Shown in pieces: positions 15,413-24,575 of a stretch of DNA of 64,000 nucleotides. How positions within the stretch are numbered: the stretch's first letter is position 1; every line of letters begins with the position of its first letter. Location of the stretch: positions 62,001 through 126,000 of the forward strand of contig NZ_JAINVG010000007.1 of the NCBI RefSeq assembly GCF_020400725.1, in the 5' to 3' direction. The notes under the pieces are model-generated. The model was not told the origin of the DNA, ran no database searches, and was given only the letters and a program-made list of their open reading frames with translations. Both the position numbers and the translations under genes were made by a program. The DNA is from Streptomyces sp. NK15101 (GTDB lineage Bacteria > Actinomycetota > Actinomycetes > Streptomycetales > Streptomycetaceae).

Positions 15413-17883
15413 TGGGACACCACCGCCTTGCCGTCGGCGCCTGTCGCACCCCTCGTGTACTGAGGGTGGATCAGGCCCACGCAGCTGTACGGGAGTTCGT
15501 CGACCACCTCGACCGGTACGCCGCGCTGCTCGGCGAGCAGCCGGACGTGCGCGAGGTCGGCGTCGGCGCCCCGCTTGGCGAGGATCTTCCAGGGGACGCG
15601 GCGGAGCAGGACGCGGGTGGTCTCGCCGACGCCGGGCTTGACCAGGTTGACGTCGTGGATGCCGTACTCCTCGCTGATCCGCTCGACGGCCGCCCAGCCC
15701 TCCCAGGTGGGGGTGCGATCGGCGGCCAGGAGTTCCTTGACGTCCGTGTCGACGGTCGCGGCGACCTCGTCGAAGCGGGCGGCGACGGCGTCGAGGAAGG
15801 CTCCGGAGACGTCCGCGTCGGCCAGCTCGCGGTAGAACTTGGCGCCGTGGAAGTCGTCGGGTCCGACGAGGTCGGCGCGGAGGACCGTACGCGATATCAG
15901 GCCGGATACCGTGGAGTTGAGGCACGCGGAGGGGATGAGGAAGTCCTCCCGGGTGCCGTAGGTGCGGACGCAGGAACCGGGGTCGGCGAGGACCGCGATC
16001 TCCGGGTCGAAGCCGTCGAACTCCTTCAGGGCTTCCGCGAGTTCGCGGGTGATGGCGCCCTTTCCGGTCCAGCCGTCGACGAACACGACGTCGGCCGGGT
16101 CGTGGTGGGCGGCGAGCCAGCGCAGCGCGTTGGCGTCGATGCCGCGGCCGCGCACGATGGAGACGGCGTAGTGCGGGAGGTCGAGGCCGTGGCGGGTCTG
16201 TGCCCAGCGGCGCATGAGGACGCCGACGGGGGTGCCGGCCCGGGCGAGGGAGACCAGGACCGGGCGTGCGGACCGCTCGGCGAGGACGGTCTCGGTGACC
16301 GTGCCGACGGCGCGGGCCATCCGGGCGGCGGAGCTCTCCAGGGCGGCCTGGAAGAGCTCCTGGTAGCGCTCGCTGGGCTGGTACTCGACGGGGAGCGACT
16401 CGGCGTAGTGGGCGCCGCCGCTCTGGATGGCCTCCTCCCGTTCCTCGGTGGGTGCCTCGAGTTCGACGTCCGAGAGGTCCTGGAGCAGCCAGCCGACCTC
16501 TTCGGGTGCGTACGAGGAGAAGGCGGGGCCGCGGAGGGGCTCGGGCAGCATGGAGCTCCTTTCGGGAGCTTCGGTGACGGAGGCCGTGGGGGTGTAGGAC
16601 GGGATCACCGCGAGCACGACGCGCGGGATGTGCGCGGCGAGCCGGGCGAGCAGGCCGTCCGGGGCGTGCAGGGCCGGGGTGTCGGCGGCGGAGTCGACGA
16701 CGAGGACGACGGCGTCGAAGCCGGCGCCCGCGACGTTGTAGGCGTAGCGCTCGCCGGGCCCGTCGGCGGGGTCGTCGTGGGCCGGGAAGACGAGCCGGGT
16801 GCGGATCGCGTAGCCGGGGTCGTCGACGGCGAGGACGGGCGAGCGGGTGGTGGTGGAGTAGCGGACGTCGTGGCCGGCGTCCTCCAGGGCGGTGCCGAGG
16901 CGCAGCGGGGCGTACATCAGCTCCTCGAAGCCGAGGACGAGCACGCGGGGTCCCGCGGGGTGAGTGGCGCGGGCTTCCCCGGCCGCTGTTCCCGCCGGGG
17001 TACGGAGCGCCTCCGCGATCCTGTCCGCCATCGCGGGCAGGGCCGCCTCCAGGCGCTCCCGGTGTTCGGTCGTGAAGCCGTGCCGGCCGCCGTCGGGGAG
17101 TTCCTCGGGCCAGCCGAGTTCCACCCGTACGGGTGCCTCCCGTGGGGTGCGGTGCGCGGTGTCGGCCTCCTCCGTCCCGTACGCCTCCTCGTGTTCCGCC
17201 ACCAGCGCCTGGCCCTTCTCCAGGACCCCGTCCGGGAGGCGGACCGTGCCGGCGGCGCCGGCTATGAGGTCGACGCGGGCGCCGATCTCCGTCGCGAAGG
17301 CGTCCAGGCGGCCGAGGTCGGCGGCGGAGCGCATGTCGACGAGGGCCACGACGACGTACCGCTCGCGCGGGTAGCGCTCGTGCAGGGCGCGGATGGTGTT
17401 GAGGACGGTGTTGCCGGTGGAGAACTCGTCGTCGACGAGGACGAGGGGGCCGTCGCCCGCGAGGAGTTTCGGGTCCTCGGGCAGCAGGAGGTGCGAGGTG
17501 GCGTGGGAGTGGGACTCCTCGAATCCGCCCGCGCGGGCGACGCCGGCCACCGGGCGGCGGGTGGAGTGGAGGTACGGGGCGAGGCCGAGGCCGTCGGCGA
17601 CGGCGTGCCCGAGGGCGGTGGCGGTCTCCGCGTAGCCGAGGACGACGGACCGGGCGGCCTCCTCGTCGCCGAGGAGCTCACGGACGCGCCGGCCGAGGGC
17701 GAGGCCGGAGCCGTGCACGACGGAGGGCCGCTGCGGCACGTGCTTGCCGAGCACGTTGGAGACCAGCAGGTGCGCGCGCTTGGGGTTGCGACGCAGTGCG
17801 AGGCCCAACAGGGCCGGTAGCGCCTCGTCGCCGATCAGTTCGACGCCCAGTCGCTCCGCGACCCACGTTCCGGTCCACACCAC
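15409..17883 (-). CDS. PRTase-TRSP-StiP fusion protein of the Ter system
   Basis: The 824-aa protein combines three modules. An orotate-phosphoribosyltransferase-like domain has PRPP loop VLVDDEFSTGNT (148-159). A TRSP-type domain starts near RVLVLGFEELMYAPLRLG (about 310). A long C-terminal part of the cysteine-protease StiP type (about 440-824) contains SLARAGTPVGVLMRRW and VFVDGWTGKGAI. Published comparative work on Ter stress systems (Anantharaman, Iyer and Aravind) groups these domains in a predicted nucleoside-like biosynthesis module; some genomes encode them separately. It lies 18 bases after the HpcH-like gene and is coupled to the HAD gene. Confidence 0.82.
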   Translation of the reverse strand: MVWTGTWVAERLGVELIGDEALPALLGLALRRNPKRAHLLVSNVLGKHVPQRPSVVHGSGLALGRRVRELLGDEEAARSVVLGYAETATALGHAVADGLGLAPYLHSTRRPVAGVARAGGFEESHSHATSHLLLPEDPKLLAGDGPLVLVDDEFSTGNTVLNTIRALHERYPRERYVVVALVDMRSAADLGRLDAFATEIGARVDLIAGAAGTVRLPDGVLEKGQALVAEHEEAYGTEEADTAHRTPREAPVRVELGWPEELPDGGRHGFTTEHRERLEAALPAMADRIAEALRTPAGTAAGEARATHPAGPRVLVLGFEELMYAPLRLGTALEDAGHDVRYSTTTRSPVLAVDDPGYAIRTRLVFPAHDDPADGPGERYAYNVAGAGFDAVVLVVDSAADTPALHAPDGLLARLAAHIPRVVLAVIPSYTPTASVTEAPERSSMLPEPLRGPAFSSYAPEEVGWLLQDLSDVELEAPTEEREEAIQSGGAHYAESLPVEYQPSERYQELFQAALESSAARMARAVGTVTETVLAERSARPVLVSLARAGTPVGVLMRRWAQTRHGLDLPHYAVSIVRGRGIDANALRWLAAHHDPADVVFVDGWTGKGAITRELAEALKEFDGFDPEIAVLADPGSCVRTYGTREDFLIPSACLNSTVSGLISRTVLRADLVGPDDFHGAKFYRELADADVSGAFLDAVAARFDEVAATVDTDVKELLAADRTPTWEGWAAVERISEEYGIHDVNLVKPGVGETTRVLLRRVPWKILAKRGADADLAHVRLLAEQRGVPVEVVDELPYSCVGLIHPQYTRGATGADGKAVVSQ

Positions 17884-17901
17884 GTCGTCGACGTCCCTTC
17901 G

Positions 17902-19092
17902 TCAGCCGGCCAGGCCGGCGGTGAGCAGATCCACGAAGCCGACGTCCTCCTTGGCGACGCCGAAGACCTCGGCGCGCAGGAGGGTGCGCTCGGCCCACGC
18001 GCGATGCGGCTTCACCTCGTTCATCTTGTTCGTGTAGGCGGAGCGGAGCACTCCGCCGCCGTCCCGTTCGGGCCGCAGGATGTCCTGGGCGTCGCTCCAC
18101 TCCTCGTGGCTGACCACGGAGAGGGCGTGCACCGGCACCACGTGGGTGGGGTGGATGCAGGTCTTGCCGAGCAGGCCGTTGGCCCGGTCGAGTTCGATCT
18201 CGCGCAGCAGGCCGTCGAGGTCGTGCTCGATGAGGGCGGTGCGCAGGTCCTCGGCGCTGCCTTCGAGGAAGGGGCTGCGGCGCAGCTGGGGCTTGAACAT
18301 GCGCTCGCCGGGGCGGAAGTACTCCCAGACGGGTCCGGTGACGGTGAAGCCGGTGCCGTCGGAGCGGCCGAGGACGTTGACGACGTCGGCGATGACGCTC
18401 GCGACGATCTTGATGTCGTAGGCGGTCATGTCGGGCGAGCGGCGCAGCCCGTAGGCGGAGCAGAAGTCGGTGACGCCGAGGCGGAGGGCGAGGACGCGGT
18501 CGCGGTACTTGTCGGTGATCGAGGCGATCCCGGCGAGGGTCTCGGCCCGGGTCTCCAGGTGGAGGAGCTCGGGGGACTCGAGGACGGGCATGGCGAAGAG
18601 GCGCCTGCCGGTCGTCCGCTCGGCCTCGGTGAGCGCTTCGAGGAAGGCCTGGCCGCGGGCCTCGGTGAACTTGGGCAGTACGAATCCGGACAGCAGGCCG
18701 ACGGAGGCGCCGAGGCGGTCGACGAGGTCGGTGATCTGGCGCGGTTCGCGGACCCGGATGAAGAGCAGGGGGAGGTCCGGGGCGGTGTCGGCGTCCGTCC
18801 CGGTGCCGGTCCCGGCGGCGAGGTCGGCGAAGTGCCGGACGAGGTTGGCCTCGCCCTCCTCGACGTCGGCGTCGCTGATGGAGTCCTCCAGGCAGAGCAC
18901 CATGGAGGCCACTCCGCGTCCGGCCTGCTTGCGCACGGCGTCGGCGAGCCGGGGCCGGGTGGCCGGGCTGTAGAGCGTGGCGCCCAGGGCCACGGCGAGC
19001 GTGCGCGCGGGCGAGTCGGCCGTGAAGTCGGCCGGCTCCTGGTGGAACAGCCCGGTCCGCACCGCGGACGGGATGTGCCCGAAATGACGCAT
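17902..19092 (-). CDS. HpcH/HpaI aldolase / citrate lyase beta-like enzyme of the Ter operon
   Basis: The 396-aa protein has the TIM-barrel layout of the HpcH/CitE family: SMVLCLEDSISDADVEEGE (metal-binding acidic residues), LPLLFIRVREPRQI, AMPVLESPEL and ALRLGVTDFCSAYGLRR. These enzymes cleave or form C-C bonds of small oxo- or CoA-linked acids with a divalent metal. In Ter clusters a homologue accompanies PRTase, StiP and HAD proteins. It is the first gene of the minus-strand enzyme operon and is divergent from a TerD gene. Confidence 0.82.
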   Translation of the reverse strand: MRHFGHIPSAVRTGLFHQEPADFTADSPARTLAVALGATLYSPATRPRLADAVRKQAGRGVASMVLCLEDSISDADVEEGEANLVRHFADLAAGTGTGTDADTAPDLPLLFIRVREPRQITDLVDRLGASVGLLSGFVLPKFTEARGQAFLEALTEAERTTGRRLFAMPVLESPELLHLETRAETLAGIASITDKYRDRVLALRLGVTDFCSAYGLRRSPDMTAYDIKIVASVIADVVNVLGRSDGTGFTVTGPVWEYFRPGERMFKPQLRRSPFLEGSAEDLRTALIEHDLDGLLREIELDRANGLLGKTCIHPTHVVPVHALSVVSHEEWSDAQDILRPERDGGGVLRSAYTNKMNEVKPHRAWAERTLLRAEVFGVAKEDVGFVDLLTAGLAG

Positions 19093-19277
19093 GTGAGTCC
19101 CCCGTCTGCCTCTCCGGCCCTGATGACATGTGGCCGGTAATAGTACGTAGGTGCGGGTGTCCGTAGTTCCCTGAGCGCGTGAAATTCAGGTAACCGACCG
19201 GCATCCGTCCCCCCGTCCCGGTATCGGGGGTGCCCCCGCGTTGTCCGCGGGTCGGGCGGGAGGGCAGGATTGCGGTC

Positions 19278-20147
19278 ATGACGCACGCGATGCAGAAGGG
19301 CTCCAACGTCCCTCTCGACACCGCGGCCGTACGGGCCGTGCTCCGCTGGACCCCGGGCCCCGGGGTCCCCGACGTGGATGCCTCGGCCCTGCTCCTCGGG
19401 CCTTCCGGCCGCGTGCGGTCCGACGAGGACTTCGTCTTCTACAACCAGCCGCGCCACCCCTCGGGGCTGGTGCGACGGCTGCCGAAGAAGCGGGTCTCCG
19501 AGGGCCTGACGGACACCGTGGAGGCCGATCTGGCCGGGCTCGACGTCTCGGTCGACCGCGTGGTGATCGCGGCCTCCTCCGACGGGGGCACCTTCCGGTC
19601 CGTCTCCGACCTGCGGATCCTGCTGTACGACGCGGTGGCCGGCGCGGACCGCGAGCCGCTGGCCCTGTTCGACGTGACGGCGGAGACCGGCGAGGAGACG
19701 GCGGTCATCTGCGGCGAGCTGTACCGGCGCGGGGACGGCTGGAAGTTCCGCGCGGTGGGGCAGGGTTATCCGACGGGGCTCGTCGGTCTCGCCACGGACT
19801 TCGGCATCTCGGTCGACGAGGACGCGGCCCAGGACGCCGCTCAGGACGTCCAGGGGGCGTCCGACGGCGCCTCCGGCTCCCCGGAGGGCACGCCGGCCGG
19901 TGGCTCCCCCGCCGGCGGCTCCCACGACCCCGACCTCGACGCGACCGTGGTCCACACTTCCGTGCCGCCCGTGCCGGACCGGGTGCCGCCCATGCCGGAC
20001 CAGGCGCCCGCCTACGGCTACCCGCAGCAGCCGGTGAACGCCCCGGCCCCCGCGTACGGCTATCCGCAGCCGGTGGCCGCTGCCGAGCAGAACCCCGCGC
20101 CGGAGTTCCGCATGCCGCCGATGGGGCCCCAGTTCGTCCGGAGCTGA
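19278..20147 (+). CDS. Atypical TerD-family protein with Pro-rich tail
   Basis: The 289-aa protein has a TerD domain (about residues 1-185): VPDVDASALLLG, EDFVFYNQPRHPSG and [14 protein letters not shown]. The acidic calcium loop seen in the other two TerD copies of this cluster ([13 protein letters not shown]) is replaced by basic residues (LPKKRVSEGLTD). After the domain comes a Gly/Ser/Ala linker and a Pro/Tyr-rich tail with repeated AYGYPQ. It diverges from the enzyme operon. A start at ATG 19278 is preceded by GGGAGGG at a rather long spacing; ATG 19290 is an alternative. Confidence 0.8.
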   Translation: MTHAMQKGSNVPLDTAAVRAVLRWTPGPGVPDVDASALLLGPSGRVRSDEDFVFYNQPRHPSGLVRRLPKKRVSEGLTDTVEADLAGLDVSVDRVVIAASSDGGTFRSVSDLRILLYDAVAGADREPLALFDVTAETGEETAVICGELYRRGDGWKFRAVGQGYPTGLVGLATDFGISVDEDAAQDAAQDVQGASDGASGSPEGTPAGGSPAGGSHDPDLDATVVHTSVPPVPDRVPPMPDQAPAYGYPQQPVNAPAPAYGYPQPVAAAEQNPAPEFRMPPMGPQFVRS

Positions 20148-20182
20148 GCCGGCGCGTCCGGAGCCGAGCCGCCGGGCAGGCG

Positions 20183-20920
20183 TCACGCCTTGGTCTTGTA
20201 GCCGCGTCCCCACTGGAGTCCCCAGCCGTACAGCCGGTCCAGTTCGGCCTGGAAGCCGTACACGAACCGCACCTCGCGGCGGACGGTCAGCTCGCCCTTG
20301 ACGTTCTCCATGGAGAAGACGGCGCAGGAGCGGGCCTGCGGGGCGCGCTCGTCGAGCTCGATCTCGATCCGGGGGCCGTTGCTCGGGTAGAGCGTGACCT
20401 TGGCGTGCGTGCGGTCGAAGGCCGGCGTCTGGTCGTAGATGTACACGAAGAACAGCAGGCGCTTGATCTCGTCCCGGTGGTCCAGGTTGACGAAGACCGT
20501 CTCGCCCGAGGAGCCGCCGAAGCGGTCGTCGCCGCTGAGCTTCACGTACGGGGCCGCGTTGAGGTCGCCGAAGAAGCCGCCGAGCGGCTGCACGACCCCC
20601 TTGCTGCCGTCGGTGAGCTCGTAGAGGCAGCCCAGGTCGAGGTCGACGTTGACCATGCCCTGGGTGTGGGCCTGGACGACCTCGGGCTTGAAGAGCTGGG
20701 CCGGGTTCCGCAGCAGCCGTCCGCTCTGCCGGGAGCGGCCCTCGATGTCGGAGGTGCGCATCCGCCAGGAGAGGTTGACCCGGAGGTTTCCGGTGGCGGC
20801 GCCCTGCTTGGTGAGCGAGACGGTCGGGCGTCGTTTCGTCAGGTCGATCGTGTTCGACGCGGCGCTGCCCGAGTCGAACTGCGCCGCCCTCGTCGGAAAC
20901 AGGTTGTCCCAGAAGGCCAT
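20183..20920 (-). CDS. TerA-like tellurium resistance family protein
   Basis: The 245-aa protein contains SNTIDLTKRRPTVSLTKQG, VNVDLDLGCLYELTDG, FGGSSGETVFVNLDHRDEI and the ending FVYGFQAELDRLYGWGLQW, the pattern of TerA-like proteins related to TerD. Known Ter proteins are linked to stress and metal responses, with calcium binding by TerD domains. The DLDLG segment could be a metal site. ATG 20920 is used as the start. A strong terminator at 20962-20995 separates it from the DUF475 gene, so it probably has its own promoter. Confidence 0.78.
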   Translation of the reverse strand: MAFWDNLFPTRAAQFDSGSAASNTIDLTKRRPTVSLTKQGAATGNLRVNLSWRMRTSDIEGRSRQSGRLLRNPAQLFKPEVVQAHTQGMVNVDLDLGCLYELTDGSKGVVQPLGGFFGDLNAAPYVKLSGDDRFGGSSGETVFVNLDHRDEIKRLLFFVYIYDQTPAFDRTHAKVTLYPSNGPRIEIELDERAPQARSCAVFSMENVKGELTVRREVRFVYGFQAELDRLYGWGLQWGRGYKTKA

Positions 20921-20961
20921 GCCGCCTTCACCCCCACTGGTCGTCAACACCGTGCACATGC

Positions 20962-20995
20962 CTGCGGGGCGGCCGGTGCATCGGCCGCCCCGCAG
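20962..20995. terminator. Strong hairpin terminator after the DUF475 gene
   Basis: A perfect 14-bp stem (20962-20975 with 20982-20995, CTGCGGGGCGGCCG) encloses a 6-base loop. It lies 26 bases beyond the stop of the minus-strand DUF475 gene and before the TerA-like start. Confidence 0.8.
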
Positions 20996-21021
20996 TGAAG
21001 CGTTCCTCGTTGCCGGGGGCG

Positions 21022-22170
21022 TCACACCCCGGACGGCACCTCGGTCTTGTCGTCCGAGGAGCCGGAGCCGCCCTCGGCGGCCGCGAGCCGCTTGTTGCGG
21101 CGGACGGAGGACCAGAAGGACCAGGCGATCAGCAGGACGCCGATGCCGCCGGTGACGACCTCGGGGATCTCGTACTGGATGGTGATCATGAGGACCACGG
21201 CCAGGGCGCCGATCGCGTAGTGGGCGCCGTGCTCCAGGTAGACGTAGTCGTCCAGGGTGCCCTGGCGGACCAGGTAGACCGTCAGCGAACGGACGTACAT
21301 GGCGCCGACGCCCAGGCCGAGCGCCATCAGCACGATGGAGTTGGTGACGGCGAAGGCGCCGATGACACCGTCGAAGGAGAAGGAGGCGTCGAGGACCTCC
21401 AGGTAGAGGAACATGAAGAAGGCGGCCTTGCCGGCGAGCTGGACCGCGGAGACCTTCTTGCCGGTGCGCTTGGCCTCTTCCTCGGCCTCGTGCTCGCGCT
21501 CCTCTTCCTCCTCCAGCTTGTTCTCGAAGTAGCCGGAGAGCCCGCCGACGACGAGGTACGTGATGAGGCCGGCGATGCCGGAGATCAGGACCGTCTGCGC
21601 CTTGTCGACGTGCGCGCCGCCGTGCTGGTGGGCGTGGGTCGCGAAGGTCATGGAGGTGATGAGCAGGACGACCAGCGCGATGCAGACCGACAGCATGTCG
21701 ACCTTGCCGAGCTTGGCCAGCGGGCGCTCGATCCAGCGCAGCCACTGGATGTCACGGTCCTCGAAGATGAAGTCGAGGAAGATCATCAGCAGGAACATGC
21801 CACCGAAGGCGGCGATCGACGGGTGCGCGTCGGTGACCAGTTCCTGGTACTTGTCCGCGTCGTTGAGCGCGAGGTCGACGGCCTCGATGGGGCCGATCTT
21901 CGCGCTGATGGCGACGATCACGACGGGGAAGACGAGGCGCATGCCGAAGACGGCGATGAGCACGCCGATCGTGAGGAAGATCTTCTGCCAGAAGGCATTC
22001 ATCTTCTGCAGGATTCCGGCGTTGACCACCGCGTTGTCGAAGGAGAGCGAGATCTCGAGGACGCAGAGGATGGCGACGATCCCGAAAGCCTCCCACCCCC
22101 CGTAGAGCACCGCGGCGACCAGGCCGAGGGCGGTGATCGCGAACGACCAGCCGAAGGTTTTCAGAACCAC
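21022..22170 (-). CDS. DUF475 (TerC-like) integral membrane protein
   Basis: The 382-aa protein has about nine hydrophobic segments. Two of them carry conserved acidic motifs, EISLSFDNAVVNAG near residue 38 and EVLDASFSFDGVIGAF near 250, which is the TerC signature and suggests metal handling across the membrane. A highly charged helical insert (ENKLEEEEEREHEAEEEAKR, about 215-235) lies in a cytoplasmic loop, and a His-rich loop (THAHQHGGAH) is near 185. GTG 22170 begins 30 bases after the TerD gene that precedes it on the minus strand. Ter clusters normally pair TerC with TerD. Confidence 0.85.
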   Translation of the reverse strand: MVLKTFGWSFAITALGLVAAVLYGGWEAFGIVAILCVLEISLSFDNAVVNAGILQKMNAFWQKIFLTIGVLIAVFGMRLVFPVVIVAISAKIGPIEAVDLALNDADKYQELVTDAHPSIAAFGGMFLLMIFLDFIFEDRDIQWLRWIERPLAKLGKVDMLSVCIALVVLLITSMTFATHAHQHGGAHVDKAQTVLISGIAGLITYLVVGGLSGYFENKLEEEEEREHEAEEEAKRTGKKVSAVQLAGKAAFFMFLYLEVLDASFSFDGVIGAFAVTNSIVLMALGLGVGAMYVRSLTVYLVRQGTLDDYVYLEHGAHYAIGALAVVLMITIQYEIPEVVTGGIGVLLIAWSFWSSVRRNKRLAAAEGGSGSSDDKTEVPSGV

Positions 22171-22200
22171 TGTCTACCCCATCGTGATATTTACGCGGCT

Positions 22201-22776
22201 TTACGAAACGTTGACCCCGAAGTCTAGAGCGATGCCCCTGAGCCCGGACGCGTACCCCTGTCCGACCGCCCGGAACTTCCATTCGCCGTTGTAGCGGTAG
22301 AGCTCGCCGAAGATCATCGCGGTCTCCGTGGAGGCGTCCTCCGAGAGGTCGTACCGGGCGAGTTCCTGCCCGTCCAGCCGGTTCACGACGCGGATGAAGG
22401 CGTTGCTGACCTGGCCGAAGCTCTGGCCGCGGTTGTCGGCGTCATGGATCGACACGGGGAAGACGATCTTGTCGCAGTGGGCCGGCACCTTGGTGAGGTC
22501 CACGATGAGGGACTCGTCGTCCCCGTCACCCTCGCCGGTGAGGTTGTCGCCGGTGTGTTCGACGGACCCCTCGGGGCTGCGGAGCTGGTTGTAGAAGACG
22601 AAGTACTCGTCCCCGAGGACCCGGCCGGCCTGGCACAGCAGGGCGCTGGCGTCGAGGTCGAAGGGGGCTCCGGTGGTGGAGCGCGCGTCCCAGCCGAGCC
22701 CCACGAGGACCTGGGTCAGATTGGGTGCGGCCTTGGAGAGGGAGACATTGCCTCCCTTGGCGAGCGTGACGCCCAT
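22201..22776 (-). CDS. terD: TerD-family calcium-binding stress protein, copy 1
   Basis: The 191-aa protein starts [19 protein letters not shown] and has [29 protein letters not shown], the acidic loop [10 protein letters not shown] and [14 protein letters not shown], all standard TerD features; TerD proteins of Streptomyces bind Ca2+ through such acidic residues. It is a close paralogue of the 22859 gene. AGGAGG-like sequence precedes ATG 22776. It is followed by the DUF475 gene with a 30-base gap, so the two are probably co-transcribed. Confidence 0.92.
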   Translation of the reverse strand: MGVTLAKGGNVSLSKAAPNLTQVLVGLGWDARSTTGAPFDLDASALLCQAGRVLGDEYFVFYNQLRSPEGSVEHTGDNLTGEGDGDDESLIVDLTKVPAHCDKIVFPVSIHDADNRGQSFGQVSNAFIRVVNRLDGQELARYDLSEDASTETAMIFGELYRYNGEWKFRAVGQGYASGLRGIALDFGVNVS

Positions 22777-22807
22777 GATTCGGTTCCTCCCCGGTGGTGA
22801 TGAGGCA

Positions 22808-22842
22808 CGTCCGGCGCCGCACGGGACGTGCGGCGCCGGACG
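22808..22842. terminator. Hairpin terminator between the two terD copies
   Basis: A perfect 16-bp stem (22808-22823 with 22827-22842) closes a 3-base loop, placed 16 bases beyond the stop of the upstream terD copy. It should insulate the two paralogues from each other. Confidence 0.85.
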
Positions 22843-22858
22843 GTCGGTACGGTTCGGC

Positions 22859-23434
22859 TCAGACGTTGACGCCGAAGTCCTGCGCGATGCCGCGCAGGCC
22901 CGAGGCGTACCCCTGGCCGACGGCGCGGAACTTCCACTCCGCACCGTGGCGGTAGAGCTCGCCGAAGACCATGGCGGTCTCGGTCGAGGCGTCCTCGGAG
23001 AGGTCGTACCGGGCGATCTCGGCGCCGCCGGCCTGGTTCACGACGCGGATGAAGGCGTTGCGCACCTGACCGAAGGACTGCTGGCGGTTCTCGGCGTCGT
23101 AGATCGAGACCGGGAAGACGATCTTGGCCACGTCGGCCGGCACGCCGGCCAGGTTGACCTTGACCTGCTCGTCGTCGCCCTCGCCCTCACCGGTGAGGTT
23201 GTCACCGGTGTGCTCGACCGAGCCGTCGGCGCTCTTCAGGTTGTTGAAGAAGACGAAGTCCTGGTCGTTGCGGACCTTGCCCGCCTCGCTCACCAGGATG
23301 GCGCTGGCGTCGAGGTCGAAGTCCGTACCGGTGGTGGTGCGGACGTCCCAGCCCAGACCGACGGTCACGGCGGTGAGGCCAGGGGCCTCCTTGGTCAGCG
23401 AGACGTTGCCGCCCTTGCTGAGGCTGACTCCCAC
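22859..23434 (-). CDS. terD: TerD-family calcium-binding stress protein, copy 2
   Basis: The 191-aa protein begins [19 protein letters not shown] and carries [39 protein letters not shown] and [16 protein letters not shown]. It is a full-length TerD of the usual size. GTG 23434 was chosen because GGAGGG lies 5 bases upstream; an ATG at 23446 has no good site. A terminator follows it, so it is its own transcription unit upstream of the second copy. Confidence 0.92.
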   Translation of the reverse strand: MGVSLSKGGNVSLTKEAPGLTAVTVGLGWDVRTTTGTDFDLDASAILVSEAGKVRNDQDFVFFNNLKSADGSVEHTGDNLTGEGEGDDEQVKVNLAGVPADVAKIVFPVSIYDAENRQQSFGQVRNAFIRVVNQAGGAEIARYDLSEDASTETAMVFGELYRHGAEWKFRAVGQGYASGLRGIAQDFGVNV

Positions 23435-23573
23435 GAGTCCCTCCATAGGTTTCCAGGGGCAGCGCCCCCAGTCGTGCGTTGGCATCGGATCAACGACTGG
23501 ATCCTAGTGACGGGTTCCCGGTCGAAACAGTCGATTCGCCCGGCGATTCCGACGGTGTCGGCGCCGGAGCGCC

Positions 23574-24032
23574 TCAGAGCGCTTCGAGGGCCTTGACGTA
23601 GTCGCGGAGGTCACGGGCGTCCGACAGGGCGTTCACGACGGTCCAGCGGACGACGCCCTCCTTGTCGATGACGAAGGTGCCGCGGACCGCGCAGCCCTTC
23701 TCCTCGTCGAAGACGCCGTAGGCCCGGGAGGCCGCGCCGTGCGGCCAGAAGTCCGAGAGCAGCGGGAATTCCAGGTCCTCCTGGTCTCCGAAGACGCGGA
23801 GGGTGTGGATGGAGTCGTTGGAGACGGCGAGGAGCTCGGTGTCGTCGTTGACGAAAACCGGGAGGTTGTCGCGGAGCTCGCGCAGTTCACCGGTGCAGAC
23901 GCCGGTGAAGGCGAAGGGGTAGAAGAGCAGCACCACGTTCTTCTCGCCGCGGAAGTCGGAGAGCCGCACGGTCCGGCCGTGGTTGTCCTTCAGCTCGAAT
24001 TCCGGGGCCTTGGTGCCGACCTCGATCGCCAT
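23574..24032 (-). CDS. Peroxiredoxin, AhpE type
   Basis: The 152-aa thioredoxin-fold protein has the peroxidatic cysteine in FTGVCTGEL (C46) after LLFYPFAF, and a second cysteine at C114 in EEKGCAVRG. Arg and Asp positions of the family (DLRDYV at the end) are present. It should reduce hydrogen peroxide and organic peroxides. In mycobacteria ahpE is next to a DUF3052 gene and aceE, the same order as here. The ATG at 24032 with AAAGGGACG upstream gives the normal N-terminus; a longer frame to 24089 adds a non-family extension. Confidence 0.9.
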   Translation of the reverse strand: MAIEVGTKAPEFELKDNHGRTVRLSDFRGEKNVVLLFYPFAFTGVCTGELRELRDNLPVFVNDDTELLAVSNDSIHTLRVFGDQEDLEFPLLSDFWPHGAASRAYGVFDEEKGCAVRGTFVIDKEGVVRWTVVNALSDARDLRDYVKALEAL

Positions 24033-24107
24033 CGCGTACGCGTCCCTTTCGACGGGGCCCGGGCCTTGGGCCGTACCGGTGAACCCCACCCTACGGCCTG
24101 CGCACGA

Positions 24108-24137
24108 AAGCCCCCGCCGGCGGACCGGCGGGGGCTT
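24108..24137. terminator. Terminator hairpin between DUF3052 and peroxiredoxin genes
   Basis: AAGCCCCCGCCGG and its complement form a 13-bp stem with loop CGGA, placed 16 bases past the DUF3052 stop on the minus strand. It should separate that gene from the peroxiredoxin gene. Confidence 0.8.
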
Positions 24138-24152
24138 CTCGCAGCGTGGTGA

Positions 24153-24575
24153 TCAGCGCTTGGGGGCGGCCAGGCGGGTGCCCGTCCAGTCCTTGGCGAC
24201 GCTGATGCTCTTGGTCTGGGAGAGACCCGCTGTCTGCGCGGCATCCTGGATGTCGGACGGCTCGATGTAGCCGTCGCGGCCGGTCTTCGGGGTCAGCAGC
24301 CAGATGTTGCCGCCGTCCTCCAGAAGACCGATGGCGTCCACCAGGGCGTCGGTGAGATCGCCGTCCTCGTCCCGGAACCACAGCACGACGACGTCGGCGA
24401 CGTCGTCGTAGTCCTCGTCCACGAGGTCGGCTCCGATGACGGACTCGATGCCTTCACGGAGATCCTGGTCGACGTCGTCGTCGTAGCCGATCTCCTGGAC
24501 CACCTGTCCGGGCTCGAACCCCAGCCTCGCTGCCGGGTTGGTCCGCTCCTCCGCGTGGTCCGCGGTCGCGCTCAC
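24153..24575 (-). CDS. DUF3052 domain protein
   Basis: The 140-aa acidic protein contains LGFEPGQVVQEIGYDDDVDQD and DYDDVADVVVLWFRDEDGDL, then WLLTPKTGRDGYIEPSDI, the characteristic DUF3052 sequence. The family is conserved in actinobacteria beside aceE but has no established function that I know. GTG 24575 is preceded by AGGAGG at about 7 bases. The gene diverges from aceE across 428 bases. Confidence 0.85.
   Translation of the reverse strand: MSATADHAEERTNPAARLGFEPGQVVQEIGYDDDVDQDLREGIESVIGADLVDEDYDDVADVVVLWFRDEDGDLTDALVDAIGLLEDGGNIWLLTPKTGRDGYIEPSDIQDAAQTAGLSQTKSISVAKDWTGTRLAAPKR

Noticed and set aside
15343..17820. 825-codon plus-strand frame opposite the PRTase-TRSP-StiP gene
   Set aside because: Antisense shadow with low-complexity composition; the minus-strand protein has clear PRTase and StiP motifs.
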